From Hemerocallis citrina (lineage: Eukaryota > Streptophyta > Magnoliopsida > Asparagales > Asphodelaceae): a stretch of 64,000 bases of DNA. This document shows positions 12,301-23,371 of the stretch, in pieces. Position numbers and translations under genes: made by a program. Positions within the stretch are counted from its first letter, which is position 1, and each line of letters begins with the position of its first letter. The notes under the pieces were generated by a model. The model did not search any database, was not told the DNA's origin, and worked only from the letters and a program-made list of their open reading frames with translations. The stretch is from assembly GCA_017893485.1 (NCBI GenBank), contig CM030361.1, positions 311,136,437-311,200,436 of the forward strand. Reading direction: 5' to 3'.

Positions 12301-15300
12301 ATTTTACTATTTTGCCTCATTTTGTGGGTTATTCCACAGTTTCGGTCCTTTCCGTGAAATTTTGTATGTGAATGTTTTAGCCTAAGTTGTGGGCTATAGT
12401 CAACTGTTTTCGACCACTTTCGAGAGATTTTTTATTTCCCTCATTTTGTGGGCTATAGTACATTATTTTCGATCACTTTCGTGTGATTTCGTATTTTTCT
12501 ATTTTGGCCTCATTTTGTGGGTTATAGTCCACAATTTCCGGTCGTTTCCGTGAAATTTTGTATTTCAATATTTTTGCCTCATTTGTGGGCTATAGTCCAC
12601 AGTTTTCAGCCACTTTCGGGAGATTATTTATTTCCCTCATTTTGTGGGGTATAGTACACTGTTTTCGATCACTTTTACGAGATTTCGTATTTTACTGTTT
12701 TGGCCTCATTTTGTGGGTTATAGTCCACAGTTTCCGACCGTTTTCATGAAATTTTGTATTTAACTATTTTAGCCTCATTTTTGGGCTGTAGTCCGTAGTT
12801 TTCGACCACTTTCGTGAGATTTTTTATTTTCGTCATTTTGTGGGCTATAGTACATTGTTTTCAATCACTTTCAGGAAATTTCGTATTTTACTGGTTGTTT
12901 CGGCCGCTTTCGTCAGATTTTTTATTTCCCTGATTTTGTGGGTTTACACTGTTTTCGATCACTTTCACGAGATTACGTATTTTACTGTTTTGGCCTCATT
13001 TTGTTGGTTATAGTCCACAGTTTCGTACTGTTTTCTTGGAATTGTGTATTTAATTGTTTCAGCCTCATTTGTGGGCTATAGACCGCAGTTTTCGGCCACT
13101 TTCGGGAGATTTTTGTTTATCTCATTTTGTGGGCTATAGTATTTGTTTTCGATCACATTAAGGAAATTTCGTATTTTACAGTTTTGGCCTCATTTTGTGG
13201 GTTATAGTCCTCTGTTTCCGGTCGTTTTCGTGAAATTTCGAATTTGAATGGTTTTGCCTGATTTGTGGTCTATTGTCCACAGTTTCGACCACTTTCAGTA
13301 AATTTTTTATTTTCCTCATTTTGTGGGCTATAGTACACTGTTTTCGGTCACTTTCATGAGATTTTGTTTTTTACTGTTTTGACTTCATTTTGTGGGTTAT
13401 AGACCACTATTTCCAGTCATTTTCGTGAAATTTTGTTTTTGAATGTTTTAGACTCATTTGTGGGATATAGTCCACAGTTTTCGGCCACTTTCGTGAGGTT
13501 TTTTATTTCCCTCATTTTGTGTGCTGTAGTACACTGTTTTCGATCACTTTCATGAGATATTGTATTTTACCGTTTTGGCCTTATTATGTTGGTTATTCCA
13601 CAGTTTCCGGTCCTTTTCGTGAAATTTTGATTTTGAATGTTTTAGCCTCAGTTTTTGGCTATAGTCAACAGTTTTCGGCCACTTTCGTGAGATTTTTTAT
13701 TTCCCTTATTTTGTGAGCTGTACACTCTTTTCGATCATTCTCATGAGATTTTGTATTTTTCTGTTTTGGCCTTATTTTGTGGGTTATAGTCCACTATATC
13801 CGATCGTTTTCGTGAAATTTTGTATTTAAACTTTTTAGCCTCATTTGTGGTCTATAGTCCGCAATTTTCGGCCACTTTCGTGAGATTTTTTAATTCCCTC
13901 ATTTTGTGGGACATAGTACATTGTTTTCGATCACTTTCTGAAAATTTCGTATTTTACTATTTTGGCCTCATTTTGGGGGTTATAGTTCACAGTTTCAGGT
14001 CATTTTTGTGAAATTTAGTATTTGAATGGTTTAGCCTCATTTGTGGGCTATAGTCGACAGTTTTCGGCCGCGTTCGTGAGATTTTTTATTTTCCTCATTT
14101 GTGGGCAATAGTACACAATTTTCAGTCACTTTCATTAGATTTCGTATTTTACTGTTTTGGCCTCATTTTGTGGGTTATAGTCCACAGTTTCCAGTAAATT
14201 TCGTAAAATTTTGTCTTTGAATGTTTTAGCCTCATTTGTGGGCTATAGTCCACAAATTTCGGCCACTTTCATGAGATTTTTTATTTCTTTCATCTTGTGG
14301 GCTATATAGTACACTGTTTTCGATCACTTTCACGGAATTTCTTATTTTACGGTTTTGGCCTCATTTTGTGGGTTATAGCCCACAGTTTCCGACCGTTTTA
14401 GTAAATTTTTGTGTTTGACTTTTTAAGCCTGATTTGTGGGTTATAGTCCACCATTTTCGGCCACTTTCGTGTGTTTTTTAATTTTCCCTCACTTTGTATA
14501 GTACACTGTTTTTTTTATCACATTCATGAGATTTTATATTTTAATGTTTTGGCCTCATTTTGTGGGTTATTGTCCAAAGTTTTCTGTCATTTTCGTGAAA
14601 TTTTGTATTTGAATGTTTTAGCCTCATTTGTGGGCTATAGTCCACAGTTTTCGGCCACTTCTGTGAGATTTTTTATTTCCCTCATTTTGTTCGATCACTT
14701 TCATGAGATTTCGTATTTTACTGTTTTGACCTCATTTTGTGGGTTATAGTCCACAGTTTCCGACCGTTTTCGTGAAATTTTGTATTTGACTGTGTTAGCC
14801 TCATTTGTCTGCTATAGTCCACAGTTTTCGGCGACTTTCGTGAGATTTCTTATTTCCCTCATTTTTGGGTTATTGTACAGTATTTTCGATCACTTTCACG
14901 AGATTTCGTATTTTACTGTTTTGACGTCATTTTCTTGGTTATAGTCCATAGTTTCCGACCGTTTTCGAGAAATTTTATATTTGGCTGTTTTAGCCTCATT
15001 TGTGGGCAGTACACAGTTTTTTGCCACTTCCGAGAGATTATTAATTTTTTCTTCATTTTGTGTGCTACAGTACATTGTTTTCGATTACTTTCATAAGATT
15101 TTGTATTTTACTGTTTTGGCCTCATTTTGTGTGTTAGTCCCCAGTTTCCGGTTATTTTCATAAAATTTTGTATTTGAATGTTTTCAATGTTTTCGGCCAC
15201 TTTCGTGAGATTTTTTATTTCCCTCATCTTGTGGGCTATATCGTACACTGTTTTCGATCACTTTCACGGGATTTCGTATTTTACAGTTTTGGCCTCATTT

Positions 15301-18300
15301 TGTAGGTTATAGTCCACAGTTTCCGTCCGTTTTCGTTAAATTTTGTATTGGACTGTGTTAGCCTCATTTGTGGGCTATAGCCCACCGTTTTCGGCCACTT
15401 TCATGAGATTTTTTATTTTCCTCATTTTGCGGGCTATTGTACACTCTTTTCGATCACTTTCATGAGATTTCTTATTTTTCTGTTTTGGCTTCATTTTGTG
15501 GGTTATAGTCCACTATATCCGGCCGTTTTCGTGAAATTTTGTATTTAAATGTTTTAGCATTATTTGTGGTCTATAGTCCGTAGTTTTCGGCCACTTTCGT
15601 GAGATTTTTTAATTCCCTCATTTTGTGGGCTATAGTACATTGTTTTCGATCACATTCAGGAAATTTCGTATTTTACTATTTTGGCCCCATTTTGGGGGTT
15701 ATAGTTCACAGTTTCCGGTCATTTTCGTCAAATTTAGTATTTGAATGGTTTAGCCTCATTTGTGGGCTATAGTCCACAGTTTTCGGCCACTTTCGTGAGA
15801 TTTTTTATTTTCCTCATTTTGAGGGCTATAGTACACTGTTTTCAGTCACTTTCATGGCATTTCGTATTTTACAGTTTTGGCCTCATTTTGTGGGTTATAG
15901 TCTACAGTTTCCGGTCGTTTCCCTGAAATTTTGTATTTGAATGATTCAGCCTCATTTGTGGGCTATAGTCCACTTTTCGGCCACTTTCGTGATATTTTTT
16001 ATTTCCCTCATTTTGTGGGTTATAGTACACTGTTTTCGATCACATTCACAAGATTTCGTATTTTACTGTTTTGGCCTCATTTTTTGGATTAAAGTCCATA
16101 GTTTCCGACAATTTTCGTGAAATTTTGTATTTGACTGTTTTAGCCTCATTTGTGGGCTATCGTCAACTGTTTTCGACCACTTTCGAGAGAATTTTTATTT
16201 TTTGCATTTTGTGGCCTATATTACACTGTTTTCGATCACTTTCAGGAGATTTCGTAATTTACAGTTTTGGCCTCATTTTGTCAGTTATATAGTCCATAGT
16301 TTCCGACCGTTTTCATAAAATTTTGTATTTGACAGTGTTAGCCTCATTTGTGGGCTATAGTCCACAGTTTTCGACCATTTTCTTGAGATTTTTTATTTCC
16401 CTAATTTTGTGGGTTATAGTACACGGTTTTCGATGTCTTTCACGAGATTTCGTATTTTACTGTTTTAGCCTTATTTTGTGGGTTCTAGTCCATCGTTTCC
16501 GACCGTTTTCTTGAAATTTTGTATTTAATTGTTTTAGCCTCATTTGTAGGCTATAGTCCGCAGTTTTCGGCCACTTTCGCAACATTTTTTATTTCTCTCA
16601 TTTTGTGGGCTATAATACGTTGTTTTCGATCACTTTCAGAAAATTTCATATTTTACTGTTTTGTCCTCATTTTGTGAATTATAGTCCACAGTTTCTGGTC
16701 GTTTTCGTGAGATGTAGAATTTGAATGGTTTAGCCTGATTTGGGGGCTATGGTCCACAGTTTTCGGCAACTTTCGTGAGATTTTTTATTTTCCTGATTTT
16801 GTGAGCTATAGTACACTGTTTTCGGTTACTTTCATGAGATTTTGTATTGTACTGTTTTGGCCTCATTTTGTGGGTTATCGTCCACTGTTTCCAGTCGTTT
16901 TCGTGTAATTATGTTTTTGAAAGTTTTAGCCTCATTTGTGGGCTATTGTCCATAGTTTTCGGCCATTTTCGTGAGGTTTTTTATTTCCCACATTTTGTGG
17001 GCTGTAGTACACTGTTTTTTATCACTTTCATGAGATTTTCTATTTTAATGTTTTGGCCTCATTTTGTGCGTTGTAGCCCACAGTTTCCGACCGTTTTCGT
17101 AAAATTTTGTATTTGACTGTTTTAGCCTCAACTGTGGGCTACAGTCCACAATTTTAGGCCACTTTCGTGAGTTTTTTAATTTTCCCTCATTTTGTAGGCT
17201 ATAGTACACTGTTTTTTATCACCTTAATGCGATTTTTTATTTTAATGTTTTGGCCTCATTTTTTGCGTTATAGTCCACAGTTTTCGGTCAATTTCGTGAA
17301 ATTTTGTAGTTGAATATTTTGGCCTCATTTGTGGGCTATAGTCCACAGTTTTCGGCCACTTTCGTGAGATTTTTTATTTCCCTCATTTCGTGGGCTATAG
17401 TACAATGTTTTTTATCAATTTCATGAGATTTCTTATTTTACTGTTTAGGCCTCATTATGTGGGTTATAGTCCACAGTTTTCGTTCGTTTTCGTGAAATTT
17501 TGTATTTGAATGTTACAGCCTCATTTGTGGGCTATAGTCCACAGTTTTCGACCACTTTCGTGAGATTATTTATTTTCCTCATTTTGTGGGCTATAGTACA
17601 CTATTTTCAATCACTTTCACGAGATTTCGTATTTTATTGTTTTGGCCTCATTTTATGGGTTATAGTCCACAGTTTCTGTCCGTTCTCATGAAATTTTATA
17701 TTTAATTGTTTTAGCCTCATTTTTAGGCTATAGTCCGTAGTTTCTGGCCACTTTCTTAAGATTTTTTATTTCCCTCATTTTGTGGCCTATAGTACCTTGT
17801 TTTCGATCACTTTCATGAGATTTCGTATTTTACTGTTTTGGCCTCATTTTTTGGGTTACAGCCCACAATTTCCGACCGTTTTCGTAAAATTTTGTGTTTG
17901 ACTGTTTTTGCTGATTTGTGGGCTAGAGTCACCGTTTTCGGCCACTTTCGTGTGTTTTTAAATTTTCCCTCATTTCGTCGGCTATAGTACACTATTTTTT
18001 ATCACTTTCATGAGATTTTATATTTTAATGATTTGGCTTCATTTTGTGGGTTATAGTCCATAGTTTTCGGTCATTTTCGTGAAATTTTGTATTTGAATGT
18101 TTTTTAATTTTCCCTCATTTTGTTGGCGATAGTACACCGTTTTTTTTATCAATTTCATGAGATTTTGTGTTTTAATGTGTTGGCCTCATGTTGTGGGTTA
18201 TAGTCCAAAGTTTTCGGTCATTTTCGTGAAATTTTGTATCTAAATGTTTCAGCCTCATTTGTGGGCGTCCACTGTTTTCGGCCACTTTCGTGAGATTTTT

Positions 18301-19084
18301 TATTTCCCTCATTTTGTTCAATCACTTTCATGAGATTTCGTATTTTTCTGTTTTGGCCTCATTTTGTGGGTTATAGTCCACTGTTTCCGACCGTTGTCGT
18401 GAAATTTTGTATTTGACAGTATTAGCCTCATTTGTGGGCTATGGTCCACAGTTTTCGGAAACTTTCGTGAGATTTTTTATTTTCCTGATTTTGTGGGCTA
18501 TATTACACTATTTTCGGTTACTTTCATGAGATTTTGTATTGTACTGTTTTGTCCTCTTGTGGCTTATCGTCCACAGTTTCCAGTCGTTTTCGTGAAATTA
18601 TGTTTTTAAATGTTTTAGCCTCATTTGTGGGCTATTGTCCACAGTTTTCGGCCATTTTCGTGAGGTTTTTTATTTTCCACATTTTATGGGCTGTAGTACA
18701 CTGTTTTTTATCACTTTCATGAGATTTCGCATTTTACTGTTTTGGCCTCATTTTGTGCGTTATAGCCCACAGTTTCTAACCATTTTCGTAAAATTTTGTA
18801 TTTGACTGCTTTAGCCTCAACGGTGGGCTACAGTCCACAATTTTAGGCCACTTTCGTGAGTTTTTTAATTTTCCCTCATTTTGCAGGCTATAGTACACTG
18901 TTTTTTATCACTTTAATGCGATTTTGTATTTTAATGTTTTGGCCTCATTTTTTGCGTTATAGTCTACAGTTTTCGGTCATTTTCGTGAAATTTTGTAGTT
19001 GAATATTTTGGCCTCATTTGTAAGCTATAGTCCACAGTTTTCGGCCACTTTCGTGAGATTTTTTATTTTCCTCATTTCGTGGGC
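3359..19084 (+). repeat. Satellite array, middle segment
   Basis: About 15.7 kb of uninterrupted tandem trimers in one orientation. Monomer types alternate as A (dyad followed by CCACTTTCGTGAGA and a short tail), B (GTACACTG with CACTTTCA) and C (GTCCACAGTTTCC with TTTTCGTGAAATTTTG). Individual trimers differ by point changes and short indels, and local duplications are visible: 9074 and 9464 share an uncommon variant about 390 bp apart, and 9.9-10.04 kb and 10.65-10.82 kb share another about 780 bp apart. Runs of 60-90 codons are open in this region but shift frame at each trimer, so I treat none as a gene. Confidence 0.95.
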
Positions 19085-19089
19085 TATAG
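19085..19089 (+). repeat. Left target-site duplication of LTR element
   Basis: TATAG, repeated at 23367-23371. The target lies at the centre of the dyad of a B-type satellite monomer. Confidence 0.85.
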
Positions 19090-19099
19090 TGTAATACCC

Positions 19100-19126
19100 C
19101 GCAAAATAGCATATGACTATTTTGCG
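19100..19126 (+). other. 10-bp-stem hairpin at LTR 5' end
   Basis: CGCAAAATAG (19100-19109) and CTATTTTGCG (19117-19126) are perfect reverse complements separated by a 7-nt loop. It begins about ten bases inside the LTR, overlapping the inner part of the terminal inverted repeat. Confidence 0.75.
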
Positions 19127-19562
19127 TTGTAACCCGTGCATTAACTAAGCATTGCACACGATTACATTTCTCTCCTAGAAATTATCAGTTAAATTGAGAG
19201 ATTTCAGACATACGGGCTGTTCTGAATCCGATGAAGTAAACTCGGAATTTCGTCTCAATTAAGCTGTAGTTTTGTCCTGATTGTTTGGACCAGACAATTG
19301 TGGGAGGAAATTGTAATTTTCATAAAGCATGTATTTTATAGGGTTTTAATTTATATGTATGGTTATTTTCAATTAAGCTAGTGCGTGGAGCGAATATGAA
19401 TTGAGTTTGTGCACTAGGGTTAGAATCGGAGTGTGGTGACCTAGGGTTCCTTGATCTAACCTAGGGTTAGGAACCCTAGCATCACATCATGGTTTAATCT
19501 TGTTAAGGATCCAAGGGTGGAGATTTTTTACCATGTGTGAATTGACTTAATGATTGAGAAGT

Positions 19563-19598
19563 TTCCTTGAAGCTTCAAGGAAGCTTCCATGAAACTTC
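19563..19598 (+). promoter_or_regulatory. Heat-shock-element-like GAA/TTC cluster
   Basis: A perfect 20-bp palindrome (TTCCTTGAAGCTTCAAGGAA, 19563-19582) is followed by further GAA and TTC triplets. GAAnnTTC modules start at 19569, 19580 and 19591, an exact 11-bp spacing (one helical turn). Canonical heat-shock elements are alternating nGAAn and nTTCn blocks; here the gap between modules is 3 rather than 2 bases. The cluster lies about 120 bp upstream of the TATATA box, where LTR enhancers sit. Function is inference. Confidence 0.4.
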
Positions 19599-19718
19599 TA
19601 GCTTAATTTGCTGGCACCCCATCTCACCATACACCTCCACAAGTCCTAGATCCTCCCATCCTAACCCTCCACCTCTCCAATCCCGGATTCATTCCCCCCC
19701 TAGCTTCCATTCACTCCA

Positions 19719-19724
19719 TATATA
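19719..19724 (+). promoter_or_regulatory. Putative LTR TATA box
   Basis: TATATA is followed within about 30 bp by CT and CA-rich sequence typical of plant transcription starts. It lies ~630 bp into the LTR, which would make the upstream part U3. Confidence 0.5.
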
Positions 19725-22565
19725 CCCACCTCCACTCACACTCTCTCATTCTTTCCCTTCTTCACTTGTTCTTGTTTCAAAAAAAAAAGGGAGGAGAGAA
19801 GGAGAAGAGAAAAGGTGGATACTTTGAAGAAGAGAAGGAGAGGATAAAGCTAGCAACAACAACTATATCTTGAAGTGAAGAGGAGCTAGTGAGCAAAGGA
19901 GCAAGGACTAGTAAACAAGCAAAGCTAGGAGCCAAACTACAAGGAGATTTTGCAAACTTCAAGTGGGTGATCCTTGAACTCTTTTGTATTTATTTTTGTT
20001 TTGGTATGAATGGATGTGTAGTAGTGGTAGACATGATTTTGTTGCCATGTTTGAGTATGAGGAATGCTAGGAAAAAATAAATTGCATGGTAGAGAATTAT
20101 TCTTTTGAAGTTTGATTGAGTAGCATGATTGTGAGGGTATATTGGGGAATTTCCTACGCCCAAACGGTTGGGAATCTTGGGCTAAAATTCTGGGGTATTG
20201 TTCTTCTATGTATGTAGAGTATCCATGATTTTTTCGTAATATTTGGATGCATTTTAGTAGCCCAAACAGCGGGTCCAAATCCGGACAGTAAGCAGCCAGA
20301 ATGGCTGCTGGCTGTGATGATTTTCGGGTGTCTTTCCGATTTTATATCTCGGAAACGACAAGTCATTTTGAGCTGAAGATTTTTGTGGACGTTGTTGTAT
20401 ATGTCTAAAACCATAGTCTTAAATTTCGTATTTTTCTGAGGTCGTTTGATGCCCCGGAAAAATTGTAGAACGCGACTGGTCCGTAAGTGTCGGCTGAAGC
20501 TGACTGCGCTTTGTGCTGAAGTTTAAAAGGCCATAACTTCGTGTACGTTTATTATTTTGCTACGAAATTTTGGGAATAGCTTGGGGTATGAATCTATTTG
20601 ATGAATCTCAAATTTTATAAATTTTAGAGGTCATTTGATGAGGTTTCAAAGGTAATTAGTGAGGGGCAGTGAATGCTCTGCTGAAACAGAGCAGCTGAAA
20701 TGTAGCTATGTTTGCGGAGTCGTAGATCGCTGTGTGAAATGAAATTGAATTTGATTTTCGGACACGATGAAATGGTATATGTGTAGATAGAGGATCTCAA
20801 ATTTCATGATCATTGGGCTTAGGGATAATTTACTAGTGAATTTTAAAGTAGGGTACGTTCAGCCTAGTACGAGTTGTCTAGTTCATGGAGATAGATATTC
20901 CTAGGCTTATCTGTTAAGAATTTGGGCGACTGGCCAACTGGAGAATTTCAGTAGGGAATCATAACTCGCTAACCCCATTGGGATTTGTAATTCCAGGTTG
21001 TAGGCTATAACTTTCAAAGGTGGACAGATTCAGCTTTGTCAATAAAATATTGCTAGAAAAATCAGCCCTTCCCGTGTGATGCACCCAAGGGAAATTGGTG
21101 TCTGTGAGAACATTTAAAATTGAATCTGAGGACGTATCCCAATAGGAAGTTAAGGTAGACAATCCCACATTCCCATAGGACCCGGAATTGAGTGATCTCG
21201 ATAACTAAGCGGACTCTTATGATATTGGACAAATGCAGCAAGTGTGAAAAGGAACGTACTACTAAGAGTATATGAGGGATATTTGGATGTCGAGGTGATT
21301 GAAATTGAGAAACTAGTCAATTGAAGAATTTTAAACTAGGGTCTTACCTTTCCAGAGTTAGAGATACCAAGCAATTCTGACTTGTGTGCTGGAAATTATG
21401 GACATTGTGAGTTTAGCAACCTATTGTCTAGACTGACTTCAAGGTTGGAGTTAACTCGGGGACTTGGGTCCTTTAAAAGGAAATTGAGGGAATCATCGAC
21501 TAGGGGATGGCAACGGATCTCCTCACCCTTCTAGGAAGTTCTGAGCGTATTGGTTTCCGATGAGTGTAGCTGGGAACACAGCTACTGGTATTTCTTGATT
21601 GTTCCATCGGACCATTGATGAGGAACCCTCTGCCTACCGCAATATGGTGATCGTGAGCTATCAGATTTAAAAGATGGGTTTTAGCATTTTATTCGGAACT
21701 TAGGCAAGTTCCTGTGCATGTACTCATGGTGGATATGAGTGAGTTGGGATATAGCTCTGTTGGATTGTATTGGGTGTCTCGATGTCTGAGTCTGTCAAAA
21801 GTCCAGAAAGGATAATTATGCGTGTGCTTACCTTCACCAAATTATATTACGTCGCCAGGGCGCCGTTAGACCACTCGCTGAGGGTCACGGGCCGGGATTA
21901 TTTTTGGGTCGCTGACCTATGAAGGTATTGGGAATCGATGGATGTGATTCCGGGATGGTTGTTACCTTGACAGACCAGTCAGGCTCGACCTTGTTGATCG
22001 ACACCGAGTGTGGTTTGAATAACAACACATTTTCAGTAAACTGGATTGATTAGGTTTTTCTTTTATTTGTTTCGCTCGAAGTTTAAATTGGTATTAGGGG
22101 TGATTCCCTATAATCCAACTTGTTCTGAGAGTTAGCACTAAGTGGTGATACTGGTTGTCACTTCCTGTCATTAGGGATACGCACTGCGGTGGGTATCTTG
22201 CACTGTTAATTCCTGAAGTACCATGGTAAGAACGGGATGCTGATATCCTGGCGGATCGGGGGTATTTTAGGACCTCCGAGGTCGTCATGTTCTATGTTGG
22301 TGGACACGAACGGATCAAAAGGGATCTTTGCGCAATGGATATACTTGCGGTATATCTGTAAGTTCGTCACAGCTTTCGAGGATGGTTCGACGCAGTAATT
22401 ATTGGTGACTTCGGGGTAGCGCCCCGCATTATGTTCTTTTATTTTATTTTCACCTCCTCAACCATGTCATACTATCAGGAACGGGAAGTAGACCAAATTA
22501 GAATGCATTGCATAGCGAGGGTTCTAATCCCTAAAACATGGAGACAACGGCTTGATTTGGAAAGT

Positions 22566-22751
22566 ATGTAGTATGGGATGCATACATTTCCAAAGTCTCG
22601 CTTGCATTAGACTAAGTACGTTGGCTTGACCTGGGTCACATGTAGTATGGGATGCATGTGCATCTAGAATCTTGCTGACGTTAGATTAAGTGCATCTGTT
22701 CTGTACCTTGTGTTTGAATAGATTTTAGGTTAGATTAAGTGCATCTGTTCT
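22566..22751 (+). repeat. Short direct repeats inside the LTR
   Basis: ATGTAGTATGGGATGCAT occurs at 22566-22583 and 22640-22657. A second, 22-bp string beginning TTAGATTAAGTGCATCTG occurs at 22681-22702 and 22730-22751. They reflect small internal duplications or repeated regulatory modules in the LTR. Confidence 0.75.
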
Positions 22752-23181
22752 ACACTCTGTATTGTTGCATTAGTCTCAGGTCATGACATACACGAACACT
22801 GGGAAATCAGGATGCACGTTGAATTTTCCATTCAAGATGAAGTTGTGAATGTGATAGTTTGAGGATCGTTGTTTCCTTATCAGCATTGCGTCAGTAGAAT
22901 TACTGACGTACCCCACCTTTTAGGTACATGGATATCAGGTCACGAGTATAGGAGAGCCCAAGATCAGCAGGGCATCCAAGTAGTGGCAGTATGCACGTCT
23001 ACCCTTCGAGCAGGTGCAGAATTATCAGGGTCGCGTAGCAGAAGGCTCAAGCCGAGGGGCAGGTCCCAGAGGGGGCAGATAGACCACTCAACGGAGTTTC
23101 GGCAGTTACCAAGGGATTGCCGATCTGAAAGACAACCAATGGATTCACAAGAAATGTTTAAGTATTCTTGTAGTCAGTTGT

Positions 23182-23187
23182 AATAAA
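23182..23187 (+). terminator. Putative LTR polyadenylation signal
   Basis: AATAAA followed by TATGTAATTTGTATT, about 180 bp from the LTR 3' end. Position and context fit a plant polyadenylation region, but this is weak evidence on its own. Confidence 0.35.
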
Positions 23188-23366
23188 GTATGTAATTTGT
23201 ATTCCTTGTTCAAGGACAATTTGATATTTGTAATTATTAATGTAACAACTCTGATGGCATTAAAAATGTTTAAATTTCCACGTTATTTACTGTGTTGAGA
23301 TGCATTTGAAGGCAATGATCTTGGGGATGTCACGGATGTCCGATAACGGGGATCCGGGGCGTTACA

Positions 23367-23371
23367 TATAG
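23367..23371 (+). repeat. Right target-site duplication of LTR element
   Basis: TATAG, matching 19085-19089. The B-type monomer resumes at once with TACAATG, continuing the satellite register. Confidence 0.85.

Larger units (their letters stand above)
19090..23366 (+). mobile_element. Solo LTR, probable Ty3/Gypsy type, 4277 bp
   Basis: The element begins TGTAATACCCCG and ends CGGGGCGTTACA, so the ends are TG...CA with imperfect 12-bp inverted termini, and it is flanked by a 5-bp TATAG duplication. These are the marks of integrase-mediated insertion. I find no second copy of its ends inside, no primer-binding site and no gag-pol frame, so the simplest reading is a solo LTR left after recombination between the two LTRs. 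LTRs of 2-4.5 kb occur in Tekay/Del-like chromoviruses, and TGTAAC(A/G)CCCCG-type ends are common in plant Ty3 elements; the family call is inference. A TATATA box at 19719 followed by CT-rich sequence and an AATAAA at 23182 suggest plus-strand transcription. Alternatively it is a large non-autonomous element with diverged ends. Confidence 0.75.

Noticed and set aside
19567..20414. Short overlapping frames on both strands in the LTR
   Set aside because: They overlap one another and the promoter-like region, and none has a domain.
22869..23183. 104-codon frame near the LTR 3' end, and a glycine and arginine-rich reading in another frame ending at 23082
   Set aside because: Both are short, show no family match I recognise, and lie within an LTR that shows no other coding sequence. 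A gag relic cannot be excluded.
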